Notes under the pieces: model-generated
The model's database searches: none
What the model was told of the DNA's origin: nothing
Seen by the model: only the letters and a program-made list of their open reading frames with translations
Made by a program: the position numbers and the translations under genes
Assembly: GCA_900466005.1 (NCBI GenBank)
Contig: UEGQ01000002.1
Coordinates: 1-64,000 of the forward strand
Direction of reading: 5' to 3'
From: Hyphomicrobiales bacterium
GTDB lineage: Bacteria > Pseudomonadota > Alphaproteobacteria > Rhizobiales > Rhizobiaceae
Length of the DNA: 64,000 nt
Shown here: piece after piece, positions 1-9,467 of the stretch
Position numbering within the stretch: position 1 is the stretch's first letter
How the letters are laid out: every line of letters starts with the position of its first letter

Positions 1-343
1 CCCACCTCGGATGCGTACTGTCCGAGTGACCAGACATTGTGACCCCCTACTCGCCGATAGGAAGGCCGCAGCCGGTCCGACATCAGCGCATCGGCCCGAA
101 GGGCTGTCCCGATCTATATGTCGACAGGTCTAGGACTTTACGGCGCTCCAGAGGGTGTTCAGCACCGTCGAATAAGCTCGTATTGCGATAGGCGAATGAT
201 ACAAGAGCGGAAATCGAACGCCGGCCCTCCCGCAAGATGGTGGCACATCACACACGTGGTGATGTGCCATGCTTTCAGTCGTCAGACGAAACCCGCCAAC
301 TCTGCCTTATCGCACCAGATGCCGTCCCCAACGGCATTCCTTC
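1..343. other. Non-coding stretch at left edge
   Basis: No convincing gene is visible on either strand. The only clear structure is the inverted repeat at 241-269, listed separately. Short open frames here have no recognisable domains or good ribosome binding sites. The stretch lies downstream of the response-regulator gene that ends at 344. Confidence 0.5.
241..269. terminator. Strong inverted repeat downstream of the two-component operon
   Basis: TGGCACATCAC and GTGATGTGCCA form perfect 11-bp arms around a 7-base loop. The repeat lies about 75 bases past the stop of the minus-strand response regulator. No T-run follows on either strand, so it is not a textbook intrinsic terminator. A transcript-end or RNA-stability hairpin is an inference. 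Confidence 0.45.
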
Positions 344-1048
344 TCATTCCCAGCGCACATCCCCGAGAAAGATATAGCCGGCTCCGTAGATCGTCTTGAT
401 CAATGCCGGATTTTTCGGATCTTCGCCGAGCTTGGTGCGCAGGCGCGAAATGCGCACGTCCATCGCGCGGTCAAAGCTCTCGCCCGCAATCCCGCCCAGC
501 GCTTCCTGCATCTGCGTGCGGGAAATCAGCCGGCGGGGTCTCTCCAGGAAAAGTCGAAGCACCTGCCCCTCCGCATTGGAAAAGGACACCTGCTCCCCGG
601 TGGCCGAGACAAGTGTATAGCTGTCGAAGAGCGCGGTCCATCCATCGAACCGCGCGATCTGGCTGGTGCGCTCGCCGGTCGGACGCCCCTTGCGCAAGCG
701 GGCGCGAACACGCGCCACGATCTCGGCCGGCTCGAAGGGCTTGATGATGTAGTCATCGGCGCCGAGCTCAAGGCCCATGACACGGTCCTGCACTTGGGCG
801 CGTCCCGAGATGATGATGATGGCCGCGCCCGAATCCAGCGCCAGCCGATGCACCAGCAGCAGGCCGTCACGATCCGGCAGACCGAGGTCGACAAGGCAAA
901 CATCCGGGACGCATCGCTTCAGCGCCGCCTCGAATTCTGTCGCGCGAGCAAAAGTCGCCGTTTTGAACCCGGCTTCCGTAAGCGCATCCGAGAGAACCTG
1001 GCGGATCTGTGGTTCATCATCAAGAATGGCGACAAGCGGTTGGGTCAT
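344..1048 (-). CDS. OmpR/PhoB-type response regulator
   Basis: A 234-residue two-domain response regulator. The N-terminal receiver domain (about residues 5-115) has the acidic pair in ILDDEP, the likely phosphoacceptor Asp54 in CLVDLGLPD, and the conserved Lys in IIKPFEP. A C-terminal winged-helix DNA-binding domain (about 135-230) ends in the typical TIYGAGYIF. The start codon overlaps the stop of the upstream histidine kinase (ATGA), so the two are co-transcribed and probably form a signalling pair. The divergent acyl-CoA synthetase/ABC-transporter operon at 3157 is the most likely target, which is inferred from position only. The signal is unknown. Confidence 0.93.
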   Translation of the reverse strand: MTQPLVAILDDEPQIRQVLSDALTEAGFKTATFARATEFEAALKRCVPDVCLVDLGLPDRDGLLLVHRLALDSGAAIIIISGRAQVQDRVMGLELGADDYIIKPFEPAEIVARVRARLRKGRPTGERTSQIARFDGWTALFDSYTLVSATGEQVSFSNAEGQVLRLFLERPRRLISRTQMQEALGGIAGESFDRAMDVRISRLRTKLGEDPKNPALIKTIYGAGYIFLGDVRWE

Positions 1049-2967
1049 TTGGTCACCGTCGGCAGGAACCGTGCAAGCGTCTGGCTGTCGAAGGGCTTGG
1101 GAAGCAGCGGGAACCGTTTTTCGGCCGCGATCCGCAAAGAGGCTGAGGAAGGAAGGGAGCTCATGAGGGCGATTGGCATTCCTCTCCTTGCCAGAAGCGT
1201 TTCGGCAAGATCGAGGCCCGTACGTCCACCCTTCAAGTGAATGTCGGCCAGCACGAGATCGAGTTGCGGAAGATCGACGAGACTTTCTGCTTCCTCAGCA
1301 CTCGCCGCCTCAATCACGCAATGCCCAAGCGTGCAGAGCATGTTGCGCACGTTCTCGCGGATGTCGTCGCTGTCTTCGACCAGCAACACCGTGTGCAGCT
1401 GCTCCTCCCTGCCGGCTGTTCGATAAGGAAGCCGAAGCTCGACACGCGCTCCGCCTTCCGGACGGTTTTCCAGGCGCACGCTCCCGCCGGACATCGTTGC
1501 CTGGTCATAGACCATGGAAAGGCCGAGACCGGAACCTTCGCCACCCTTCGTGGTGAAGAAGGGGGCAAACGCGTGCTCAAGCGCTTGGGGCGAGAAACCG
1601 GCCCCGGTGTCCAAAACAGAGAACTCGATCCAGGTTTCATGCACTGTGCGGACGCGCAGCGTGATGGTGCCCGGTTTCGCGCCGATGGCATCCTTGGCAT
1701 TCAGGATCAGGTTCAGTAGCGAATCCTGCAGCGAGCCTGCGTCGAGAATGAGCGGAACGCCGATCGAAGGCATGTCGACGTCCAATCGGATGTTGTCGGC
1801 CAGCGCCGGTCCGGCGAGACGCATCAGGTCCTTGATAAAATCGCAGAGATTGACTGGCGCCGGCTTGAGCTCGCGCCGACCTGAAATGGATGCAATCCGA
1901 TCGGTGAGATTACCGCCGCGACGTGCCGCAGCGAGCGTCGACGTCACCAAATCCTTCGCCCCCGGCGGCAAAGGCATCTGTTCCAGCCTGCTCTGCAGTC
2001 CAAGAATGATCGTCAAGAGATTGGCGAAGTCATGCGCCAGCCCGGACGTCAACTGTGCGGCAAGTTCCCGCTTGCGCGTCTGCGCAAGGGCGGCACGCGC
2101 CTGGCTCTCCTCCGTAATGTCCGTCGATAGAATGTAGACGCCATGAATTGGCCCGTCATCATTTCGATCCGGAGTAAAGGCTGTTCGAATTCTCCGACCC
2201 GAGTCGTCGTCCGTGAACTCGCAAATGGAGGAAACACCCGCCAGCGCGCGGACGAGATAGGGCTTGATCTTGGCAAATGAGCTTTCGCCCAGCACATCGC
2301 GCCCCGTGAGCCCGACGATGTGCGAGGGGCGCCCAGGAATGACCGATGAGAGACGTCGGTTGGTATAGGTGTAGCGAAAATTGCGATCGACATGGGCAAT
2401 GTGCGCGGGGATCATTTCCGTCGTCAGGCGGATTCGCGCCTCCATTTCAGCCAACTGGTTCTTGGCTGCCTCGAGCGCCGTGTTGGCCGCAGAAAGCGCC
2501 CTGTTCGTCTCGGAAAGGCGTTCGGTGTTGGACAGAAGCTGCTCCGAAAGCTCGGCAGAGCGGGTCCGCAGCATCTGCTGCTGTATCCGTACTTCGGTGA
2601 TATCCGTGTAGACTGTAACCCAGCCGCCCTGCGGCAAGGGAAATCCCTCGACCGAAACCCAGCGGCCGTTTGGCCGCATGCGTTCGAGGTAGTGCGGAAC
2701 GAAGGCCTGCGCAGCCTTCACGCGCGTACGAACCGCCTCTTCCGCATCGTCGACCGAACCATACTCGCCCCTCAGCACCAGATACCGGATCGTCTCCTCG
2801 AAGCTCACCCCCGGTGACACGAAGGCATCCGGAAAGTCGAACATATCCTGATAACGACGGTTGCAGACGGCAAGTTTCAAATCGCTGTCGAAGATCGACA
2901 ACGCCTGACTGATCAGGTTCAGGCCCGTCTTGATGAGGCCTTTGTGCTCCTCCTCGGAAAGCGGCAT
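1045..2967 (-). CDS. PAS-domain hybrid sensor histidine kinase
   Basis: A 640-residue cytoplasmic hybrid kinase with no membrane segment. It has a PAS-like domain (about 10-125), a coiled coil (about 130-180), a second PAS domain (about 180-295), a HisKA region with His312 in LAHDFANLL, a HATPase domain (NLILNAKDAI, DTGAGF, GSGLGLSMV; about 405-515) and a C-terminal receiver (about 525-640) with Asp575 in LADIHL. This layout, with a separate regulator next door, suggests an internal phosphorelay. The start is supported by an AGAAGGA-like ribosome site just upstream. The gene diverges from the acyl-CoA synthetase operon, so it may sense that pathway's substrate or product (inference). Confidence 0.92.
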   Translation of the reverse strand: MPLSEEEHKGLIKTGLNLISQALSIFDSDLKLAVCNRRYQDMFDFPDAFVSPGVSFEETIRYLVLRGEYGSVDDAEEAVRTRVKAAQAFVPHYLERMRPNGRWVSVEGFPLPQGGWVTVYTDITEVRIQQQMLRTRSAELSEQLLSNTERLSETNRALSAANTALEAAKNQLAEMEARIRLTTEMIPAHIAHVDRNFRYTYTNRRLSSVIPGRPSHIVGLTGRDVLGESSFAKIKPYLVRALAGVSSICEFTDDDSGRRIRTAFTPDRNDDGPIHGVYILSTDITEESQARAALAQTRKRELAAQLTSGLAHDFANLLTIILGLQSRLEQMPLPPGAKDLVTSTLAAARRGGNLTDRIASISGRRELKPAPVNLCDFIKDLMRLAGPALADNIRLDVDMPSIGVPLILDAGSLQDSLLNLILNAKDAIGAKPGTITLRVRTVHETWIEFSVLDTGAGFSPQALEHAFAPFFTTKGGEGSGLGLSMVYDQATMSGGSVRLENRPEGGARVELRLPYRTAGREEQLHTVLLVEDSDDIRENVRNMLCTLGHCVIEAASAEEAESLVDLPQLDLVLADIHLKGGRTGLDLAETLLARRGMPIALMSSLPSSASLRIAAEKRFPLLPKPFDSQTLARFLPTVTK

Positions 2968-3156
2968 CCGATCCTTCTCCCTCCTGCATGGCTACCATCC
3001 GCGGAGAGACTGGGGAAGGGGTAATCATCGCTGTCACAATTCGTAAGATTTCAGAAAAAATGACGAAAAGCTTTGCGGCGAGAGTTGTGAATGAACGGAA
3101 GCCGGACGGTAGATCAGGCGCCGTCCAGCCCTGCACGGGGCAAGGGGAGGAACGAC

Positions 3157-5124
3157 ATGACAGACCGGCAGCCCGGCTCGGGGCTTGTGTCTATTCCGGC
3201 ACTGATGGCGAGGAACGCGCAAATGCTCTCGCGGCGCCCGGCCTATCGGGAAAAGGAGTTCGGCATCTGGCAGACCTGGACCTGGGCCGAAGCGTACGCG
3301 GAGACGCGGGCACTGGCCATGGGCTTCCTGGCACTCGGGCTGAAACGCGGCGACTTCATCGCAGTCGTCGGACGCAACCGCCCTTCCCTCTACTGGTCGA
3401 TCGTCGCTGCGCAGATGTGCGGTGCCGTCCCGGTCCCCCTGTACCAGGACGCCGTCGCCGACGAGGCGGAATATGTGCTGGAACACTGCGGTGCGCGGCT
3501 CGTCGTGTGCGGTGACCAGGAGCAGGTCGACAAGGTGATCGAGGTTCAGGAGCGCATCAAGTCCATCGATCAAGTCGTGTATGTCGACAAGCGCGGAATG
3601 CGTAAATACGACCATTCACGGATGAACGCTCTTGCCGACGTGCTGTCGGAAGGCAGGGCGGCGCACCACCGGTTCGAGGCAGAGCTTGACCAGCGTATCG
3701 CGGCGCTCACCTATGACGATCCCTGTGTGATGCTCTATACGTCGGGCACGACGGGCAAGCCCAAGGGCGTTGTTCTGTCCAATCGGAATATTATCGAGAC
3801 ATCGCGCAATTCCTGCGAATTCGATCACCTCGGCCCCTCTGAGGAAATTCTGGCCTACCTGCCGATGGCCTGGGTGGGCGATTTCATCTTCTCGATGGGT
3901 CAGGCGATGTGGGCGGGCTTTTGCGTCAATTGTCCCGAAAGCCCGGCCACCATGATGAACGATCTGCGGGAAATCGGACCGACCTATTTCTTCGCGCCGC
4001 CTCGCGTCTTCGAAAGCCAGCTGACCAACGTGATGATCCGCATGGAAGATGCGGCACCTTTGAAGCGATGGCTGTTTCGCATCTTCATGGACCATGCCCG
4101 CAAAGTGGGTTCCGCGATCCTTGATGGCCGGCCTGTCCCGACATCGGACCGATTGAAATACCTGTTGGGCGACCTCGTGATCTACGGTCCGCTGAAGAAC
4201 ACGCTGGGCTTCAGCCGCATTCGTGTGGGTTATACGGCCGGCGAGGCCATCGGGCCTGAGATTTTCGACTTCTACCGCTCGCTCGGCATCAACCTGAAGC
4301 AGCTCTACGGCCAGACGGAAGCAAGCGTTTTCATCACACAACAGCCGGACGGCCAGGTGCGTTCTGATACCGTCGGCGTGCCTTCACCCGGCGTCGAGGT
4401 GAAGATCGCCGAGACCGGAGAGGTCTTCTATCGGAGCCCCGGCACCTTCCTTGAATATTACCGGAATCCGGAAAGCACGGCCTCCGTCAAGGACCCTGAT
4501 GGCTGGGTTGCAACCGGCGACGCGGGTTTCTTCGAGCAGGAAACCGGGCACTTGCGCATCATCGACCGGGCCAAGGACGTCGGCAAGATGGCCGACGGCC
4601 AGCTGTTTGCGCCGAAATACGTCGAGAACAAGCTGAAGTTCTACCCGAGCATCCTGGAAGCCGTCGTCTTCGGCGCCGGTCTGGAACGGTGTTGCGCCTT
4701 CATCAACATCGACCTGACGGCTGTCGGTAACTGGGCCGAGCGCAACAATATCGCCTATTCCAGCTATCAGGAACTCGCGGGCCACCCGCTGGTTTACGAC
4801 ATGATCCGCGGCCACGTCGAGGAGGTGAACCGATCACTCGCCGCCGACAGCATGCTCGCCGGCTGCCAGATCCACCGCTTCCTGATCCTGCACAAGGAGC
4901 TGGATGCCGATGACGGCGAACTGACCCGGACGCGAAAGGTCCGCCGCAACATCATCGCCGAGAAATACCGCGACCTCATCACCGCGCTCTACGACGGATC
5001 GACGAGCATCAGCACGCAGACGGAGGTCACCTACGAGGATGGTCGCAAGGGGCTCCTGAGAGCGACGCTGCAGATCGCCGATGCGGCGACCGTTCCCGTG
5101 CCCGAACGGAGGGCCGCCGCATGA
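3157..5124 (+). CDS. AMP-binding long-chain acyl-CoA synthetase-like protein
   Basis: A 655-residue adenylate-forming enzyme of the long-chain acyl-CoA synthetase type, which activates a carboxylic acid with ATP and then transfers it to CoA. The P-loop motif YTSGTTGKPKG lies near residues 192-205. Further motifs are LKQLYGQTE, the GWVATGDAGF region and a C-terminal TRKVRR segment. The ATG at 3157 is preferred over upstream in-frame codons because GGGGAGG stands a few bases before it. It is the first gene of an operon with an ABC importer and overlaps livG by 4 bases. Its exact acid substrate is unknown. Similar clusters handle aromatic or branched organic acids (family knowledge, not proof here). 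Confidence 0.88.
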   Translation: MTDRQPGSGLVSIPALMARNAQMLSRRPAYREKEFGIWQTWTWAEAYAETRALAMGFLALGLKRGDFIAVVGRNRPSLYWSIVAAQMCGAVPVPLYQDAVADEAEYVLEHCGARLVVCGDQEQVDKVIEVQERIKSIDQVVYVDKRGMRKYDHSRMNALADVLSEGRAAHHRFEAELDQRIAALTYDDPCVMLYTSGTTGKPKGVVLSNRNIIETSRNSCEFDHLGPSEEILAYLPMAWVGDFIFSMGQAMWAGFCVNCPESPATMMNDLREIGPTYFFAPPRVFESQLTNVMIRMEDAAPLKRWLFRIFMDHARKVGSAILDGRPVPTSDRLKYLLGDLVIYGPLKNTLGFSRIRVGYTAGEAIGPEIFDFYRSLGINLKQLYGQTEASVFITQQPDGQVRSDTVGVPSPGVEVKIAETGEVFYRSPGTFLEYYRNPESTASVKDPDGWVATGDAGFFEQETGHLRIIDRAKDVGKMADGQLFAPKYVENKLKFYPSILEAVVFGAGLERCCAFINIDLTAVGNWAERNNIAYSSYQELAGHPLVYDMIRGHVEEVNRSLAADSMLAGCQIHRFLILHKELDADDGELTRTRKVRRNIIAEKYRDLITALYDGSTSISTQTEVTYEDGRKGLLRATLQIADAATVPVPERRAAA

Positions 5125-5948
5125 ATGCGCAGGCGCCCCTCACCACCTTTACCACCACTGCCGATGGCCGGAAGATCGGCGACGTTCTGATGGAGATGAA
5201 GAACATCACTCTTCGCTTCGGCGGAGTGAGGGCCGTCACCGACATCAGTTTCGATATCCGCGAGGGTGAAATTCGCTCGATCATCGGTCCAAATGGCGCG
5301 GGCAAGTCCTCGATGCTGAACGTCATTTCGGGTTTCTACGTGCCACAGGAGGGCGAAGTCTGGTTTCGTGGCGCGCGTCGGCCGGCGATGAAACCCTACA
5401 AGGTCGCCCGCCAGGGCATTGCCCGAACATTTCAGAACATCGCGCTTTTCGACGGCATGAGCGTTCTCGACAACATCATGACCGGCCGGTTGACGTTGAT
5501 GAAGTCCGGCATACTGCAGCAGGCGCTCTGGTGGGGGGCGGCGGAGAGAGAGGAAACCGCTCATCGGGAGAAGGTCGAAAAGATCATCGACTTTCTGGAA
5601 ATCCAGGCGATCCGCAAGACGTCCGTCGGACGACTCCCCTATGGCCTGAAGAAGCGGGTGGAACTGGCCCGCGCATTGGCCGCCGAACCGAAACTTCTGC
5701 TGCTCGACGAGCCAATGGCCGGGATGAACGTCGAGGAGAAGGAGGACATGTGCCGCTTCATCCTCGACGTGAACGATGAGTTCGGAACGACGATCGTGCT
5801 CATCGAACACGACATGGGGGTCGTCATGGACCTCTCCGACCGCGTCGTCGTGATGGATTACGGCAAGAAGATCGGTGACGGCACACCGGACGAGGTGCGC
5901 AACAACCAGGCGGTGATCGACGCCTATCTGGGGGTCCCTCATGAGTAG
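5121..5948 (+). CDS. livG: Branched-chain-type ABC transporter ATPase, LivG family
   Basis: A 275-residue ATP-binding subunit of a high-affinity importer of the LivFGHM class. It has Walker A GPNGAGKSS, the LivG-like stretch GIARTFQNIALFDGMSVLDNI, Walker B LLLLDEPMAGM and the switch His in LIEHDMGVVM. The usual LSGGQ signature is altered: the equivalent reads VGRLPYGLKKRVELARAL. It overlaps the acyl-CoA synthetase stop (ATGA) and is followed by two permeases, a binding protein and the second ATPase. The presence of ligases at both ends of the operon suggests the substrate is an organic acid rather than an amino acid (inference). Confidence 0.92.
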   Translation: MNAQAPLTTFTTTADGRKIGDVLMEMKNITLRFGGVRAVTDISFDIREGEIRSIIGPNGAGKSSMLNVISGFYVPQEGEVWFRGARRPAMKPYKVARQGIARTFQNIALFDGMSVLDNIMTGRLTLMKSGILQQALWWGAAEREETAHREKVEKIIDFLEIQAIRKTSVGRLPYGLKKRVELARALAAEPKLLLLDEPMAGMNVEEKEDMCRFILDVNDEFGTTIVLIEHDMGVVMDLSDRVVVMDYGKKIGDGTPDEVRNNQAVIDAYLGVPHE

Positions 5949-5978
5949 AAATCGCGAGAAGGCAAGGAGAGTTTCCTG

Positions 5979-6965
5979 ATGCCGGATACCGTCTATTACG
6001 CGCTCGAGGTCATGCTGAACGGTTTGATGTCCGGCGTCATGTATGCGCTTGTGGCACTGGGCTTCGTGCTGATCTTCAAGGCGAGCGGCATCTTCAACTA
6101 TGCGCAGGGCGTTCTTGCCCTTTTCGCCGCGTTGACGCTCGTCGGCATCATGGACGGCCAAGTCCCCTTCGCGCACCTCATCAATGCACTCTTTGGCACG
6201 AACCTCCATCATTTTGGCTTCAAGGTGCCGGCGCTGATCGCCATCCTGATCACCGCAGGCGTCATGACCCTGCTCGCCGTCCTGGTAGAGCGCTATGTAC
6301 TCAAGCACCTCGTCAACCAGGAACCGATCATCCTGTTCATGGCGACAATCGGTCTTGCCTATTTCCTCGAGGGCCTTGGCGACGCGATGTGGGGCTCCGA
6401 CATCAAAACGCTCGACATCGGCCTGCCGAAGGGCATCGACGGGACGATCGAGAGCGTCACGAACGACTGGTTCGGCTACGGCTTCTTCATCGACCGGCTG
6501 GATATCGTGGCGACCGTCATCGCGGCCCTGCTCGTACTCGCGCTCACCGTTTTCTCGCAATACTCCAAGCAGGGCCGGGCGCTACGCGCGGTCGCGGATG
6601 ACCACCAAGCGGCGCTGTCCGTCGGCATTTCGCTGCGCTTCATCTGGGCCCTCGTCTGGTCCATCGCCGGCATCGTGGCCCTTGTTGCAGGTATCATGTG
6701 GGGCTCGAAATCGGGGGTCCAGTTCAGCCTGTCCCTGATCGCGCTGAAGGCCCTGCCGGTCCTGATGCTCGGCGGCTTCACCTCCATTCCCGGCGCCATC
6801 GTCGGCGGGCTCATCATCGGCATGGGCGAAAAACTCTTCGAATTCTTCGTCGGCCCGCTGGTCGGCGGCGCGACTGAAAACTGGTTCGCCTATGTGCTCG
6901 CTCTGGTCTTCCTCGTCTTCAGGCCGCAGGGCCTGTTCGGCGAACGCATCATCGAAAGGGTCTGA
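5979..6965 (+). CDS. livH: Branched-chain-type ABC transporter permease, LivH family
   Basis: A 328-residue polytopic membrane protein with the LivH hallmarks: GLMSGVMYALVALGFVLIFKASG at the N-terminus, FNYAQG, and the late FTSIPGAIVGGLIIGMGE segment. It forms half of the transmembrane channel with LivM, and its cytoplasmic loops engage the LivG and LivF ATPases. It follows livG after about 30 bases with an AAGGAGAG ribosome site before the ATG, and precedes livM by only a few bases, so all are one operon. Confidence 0.93.
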   Translation: MPDTVYYALEVMLNGLMSGVMYALVALGFVLIFKASGIFNYAQGVLALFAALTLVGIMDGQVPFAHLINALFGTNLHHFGFKVPALIAILITAGVMTLLAVLVERYVLKHLVNQEPIILFMATIGLAYFLEGLGDAMWGSDIKTLDIGLPKGIDGTIESVTNDWFGYGFFIDRLDIVATVIAALLVLALTVFSQYSKQGRALRAVADDHQAALSVGISLRFIWALVWSIAGIVALVAGIMWGSKSGVQFSLSLIALKALPVLMLGGFTSIPGAIVGGLIIGMGEKLFEFFVGPLVGGATENWFAYVLALVFLVFRPQGLFGERIIERV

Positions 6966-6968
6966 GAC

Positions 6969-8045
6969 ATGCTCTACCGCGAGGCCGGTGACTTCAAGAC
7001 AAGCTATGTGGCCGACAGCCAGACCTTTCCGATCAAATTCGACCGGATCCGCTATTACATCGTGGTGGCGATCGCCTTCGGGGTCATCCCCTTCGTAATC
7101 GACGACTACTGGGCAAACGCGGTATTCGTCCCCTTCCTGATCTACGCCATCGCGGCGATCGGCCTCAACATCCTGACCGGCTATTGCGGCCAAGTGAGCC
7201 TCGGCACCGGCGGGTTCATGGCGGTCGGCGCCTACGCCTGCTACAAGCTGATGACAGCTATGCCCGATGTGTCGATCATCGTGCATGTCCTGCTGGCGGG
7301 TTTCATCACGGCCTTCGTCGGTGTCCTGTTCGGATTACCCAGCCTCAGGATCAAGGGCTTCTATCTCGCCGTCGCGACCCTTGCCGCGCAATTCTTCCTG
7401 GTCTGGCTCTTCAACAAGGTGCCGTGGTTTTTCAACTATTCGGCCTCTGGCCAGATCACGGCACCGGAACGCAGCCTCTTCGGCATTGCGGTGACAGGCG
7501 CCAGCACGCCGGCCTGGGCCAAGTACCTCTTCTGCCTCGTCATGCTCTTCACCCTCGCCTGGCTTGCCCGCAATCTGACGCGCGGTTCCGTCGGCCGTCG
7601 CTGGATGGCGATCCGCGATATGGATATCGCCGCCGAGATCATTGGCGTGAACCCGCTGACGGCCAAGCTCTCGGCTTTCGCCGTCTCGTCCTTCTACATC
7701 GGCATCGCGGGCGCACTCTTCTTTACGGTCTACCTCGGCGCCGTCGAGGTCGGCGAGGCCTTCGGCATCCAGAAGAGCTTCCTGGTGCTGTTCATGATCA
7801 TCATCGGCGGCCTTGGATCGATCTTCGGAAGCTTCGCTGGAGCGGCCTTCCTCGTGCTGCTGCCGGTACTTCTGAAGAACGTGCTCGTCGGTCAATTGGG
7901 CTGGCCGACGGACCTTGCGGCTCATCTCGAGCTGATCATCGTTGGCGGGTTGATCATCATTTTCCTCATCGTGGAACCGCACGGGCTGAATCAGCTGTGG
8001 CGGGTCGCGAAAGAGAAACTGCGTCTATGGCCCTTCCCTCATTAG
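6969..8045 (+). CDS. livM: Branched-chain-type ABC transporter permease, LivM family
   Basis: A 358-residue inner-membrane protein with the LivM motifs LNILTGYCGQVSLGTGGFMAVGAYA, RIKGFYLAVATLAAQF and the late GGLGSIFGSFAGAAFLVLLP region. It has about nine hydrophobic segments. It pairs with the LivH permease immediately upstream to form the substrate path. The start lies 3 bases after the livH stop, which indicates translational coupling. About 75 bases separate it from the binding-protein gene, which has its own strong ribosome site. Confidence 0.93.
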   Translation: MLYREAGDFKTSYVADSQTFPIKFDRIRYYIVVAIAFGVIPFVIDDYWANAVFVPFLIYAIAAIGLNILTGYCGQVSLGTGGFMAVGAYACYKLMTAMPDVSIIVHVLLAGFITAFVGVLFGLPSLRIKGFYLAVATLAAQFFLVWLFNKVPWFFNYSASGQITAPERSLFGIAVTGASTPAWAKYLFCLVMLFTLAWLARNLTRGSVGRRWMAIRDMDIAAEIIGVNPLTAKLSAFAVSSFYIGIAGALFFTVYLGAVEVGEAFGIQKSFLVLFMIIIGGLGSIFGSFAGAAFLVLLPVLLKNVLVGQLGWPTDLAAHLELIIVGGLIIIFLIVEPHGLNQLWRVAKEKLRLWPFPH

Positions 8046-8119
8046 GGGGCCGGTCCCGAATGCCGCGGCGGGGAACTGCGGCCTTGTTGTGAATTCATCT
8101 TTGTCTGGGAGGAAATGAG

Positions 8120-9406
8120 ATGAAGAAGATGCTTGCAGCCTTTGCGGCAGCCACCATGCTGATGAGCAGTATGCCGGCCTCTGCCGATCTGATCGTACCG
8201 AACCTGTCCTATCGGACCGGCCCCTATGCCCCGGGTGGCATACCCTATGCCGACGGCTTCAATGACTATTTCACCTTGCTCAACGAGCGCGACGGCGGCA
8301 TCGGCGGTGAGAAGGTTCAGGTTCCCGAATGCGAGACCGCGTACAATACCGAAAAGGGAGTGGAGTGCTACGAGGCCACCAAGGGCCAGGGCGCGCTGGT
8401 CTACAACCCGCTCTCGACCGGCATCACCTATCAGCTGATCCCAAAGGTTTCGGCCGATGGCATCCCGCTCTACACGCCCGGTTATGGGCGCACCTCGGCG
8501 GCGAATGGCAAGGTCTTCGAATGGGTCTTCAACTACCCGGCGAATTACTGGGATGGCGCCAGCGTCGCCATCCGCTACCTGCTCGACCAGAACGGTGGCG
8601 ACCTGAAGGGCAAGAAGATCGCGCTGGTCTACCATAACTCGGCCTACGGCAAGGAGCCGATCCGCACGCTCACGGAGCTATCCAAGAAACACGGCTACGA
8701 TCTGTTGCAGATCCCCGTCGATCATCCGGGCCAGGAGCAGAAGAGCCAGTGGCTGCAGATCCGCCGCGAGAAACCTGATTACGTGCTGATGTGGGGGTGG
8801 GGCGTGATGAATGCGGTGGCGATCCAGGAGGCCGCCAACATCAATTATCCGATGGAGAACTTCATCGGCGTCTGGTGGTCCGGCTCGGAGAACGACGTTC
8901 TGCCTGCGGGCATGGGCGCCAACGGCTACAAGTCGCTCGCCATGCACGGCACGGGCATGGATTACCCGCTCTACGGCGACCTCAAGAAATACGTGATCGA
9001 TGCCGGCAAGGCGAGCGGCGCCGGTGACCAGTTCGGCTCCGTTCTCTACTCGCGCGGAATGTATGCTGCATTGGTGATTTCCGAAGCCATCCGCAAGGCA
9101 CAGCAGACCACCGGCAAGTCGAACATCACCGCCGCCGACCTGCGTGAAGGCTTCGAGCAATTGGAGATCACCGAGGCGCGCATGACGGAGCTCGGCCTCC
9201 CGAAATTCGGCCAGCCATTCAAGGCCTCCTGCTCCGACCACGGAGGCCCCGGTGCCACGCTGCTCCAGCAATGGGATGCGTCGGCGAAGAAGTGGAACCT
9301 CATTACGGACTTCATAGCCCCGGACGACGAGGTTCTGACACCGCTGATCATGGAGGATTCCGCCGCTTACGCTGCGGAAAACAAGATCGCAGAACGCTGC
9401 AAATGA
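8120..9406 (+). CDS. Periplasmic substrate-binding protein of the branched-chain-type importer
   Basis: A 428-residue type I periplasmic binding protein (LivK/amide-binding superfamily). The N-terminus is a Sec signal peptide, with cleavage predicted near MPASA-DL. The mature part contains LVYNPLSTGITYQLIPKV and the paired-lobe features of the family. A GGGAGGAAATGAG ribosome site precedes the ATG. It lies between the permeases and the second ATPase, so it supplies the ligand to this transporter. The length is at the long end for the family. The ligand cannot be named. The adjoining CoA ligases favour a carboxylic acid (inference). Confidence 0.9.
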   Translation: MKKMLAAFAAATMLMSSMPASADLIVPNLSYRTGPYAPGGIPYADGFNDYFTLLNERDGGIGGEKVQVPECETAYNTEKGVECYEATKGQGALVYNPLSTGITYQLIPKVSADGIPLYTPGYGRTSAANGKVFEWVFNYPANYWDGASVAIRYLLDQNGGDLKGKKIALVYHNSAYGKEPIRTLTELSKKHGYDLLQIPVDHPGQEQKSQWLQIRREKPDYVLMWGWGVMNAVAIQEAANINYPMENFIGVWWSGSENDVLPAGMGANGYKSLAMHGTGMDYPLYGDLKKYVIDAGKASGAGDQFGSVLYSRGMYAALVISEAIRKAQQTTGKSNITAADLREGFEQLEITEARMTELGLPKFGQPFKASCSDHGGPGATLLQQWDASAKKWNLITDFIAPDDEVLTPLIMEDSAAYAAENKIAERCK

Positions 9407-9467
9407 ACCGGAGGATGCCCCGGCTGAACGCTCGGGGCGTCCCTTCACTCTCGCCGGGACGACACTC

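Noticed and set aside
5031-6560. Minus-strand open frame of about 500 codons opposite livG and livH
   Set aside because: Antisense shadow of transporter genes with strong motifs; His/Asp-rich composition is an artefact.
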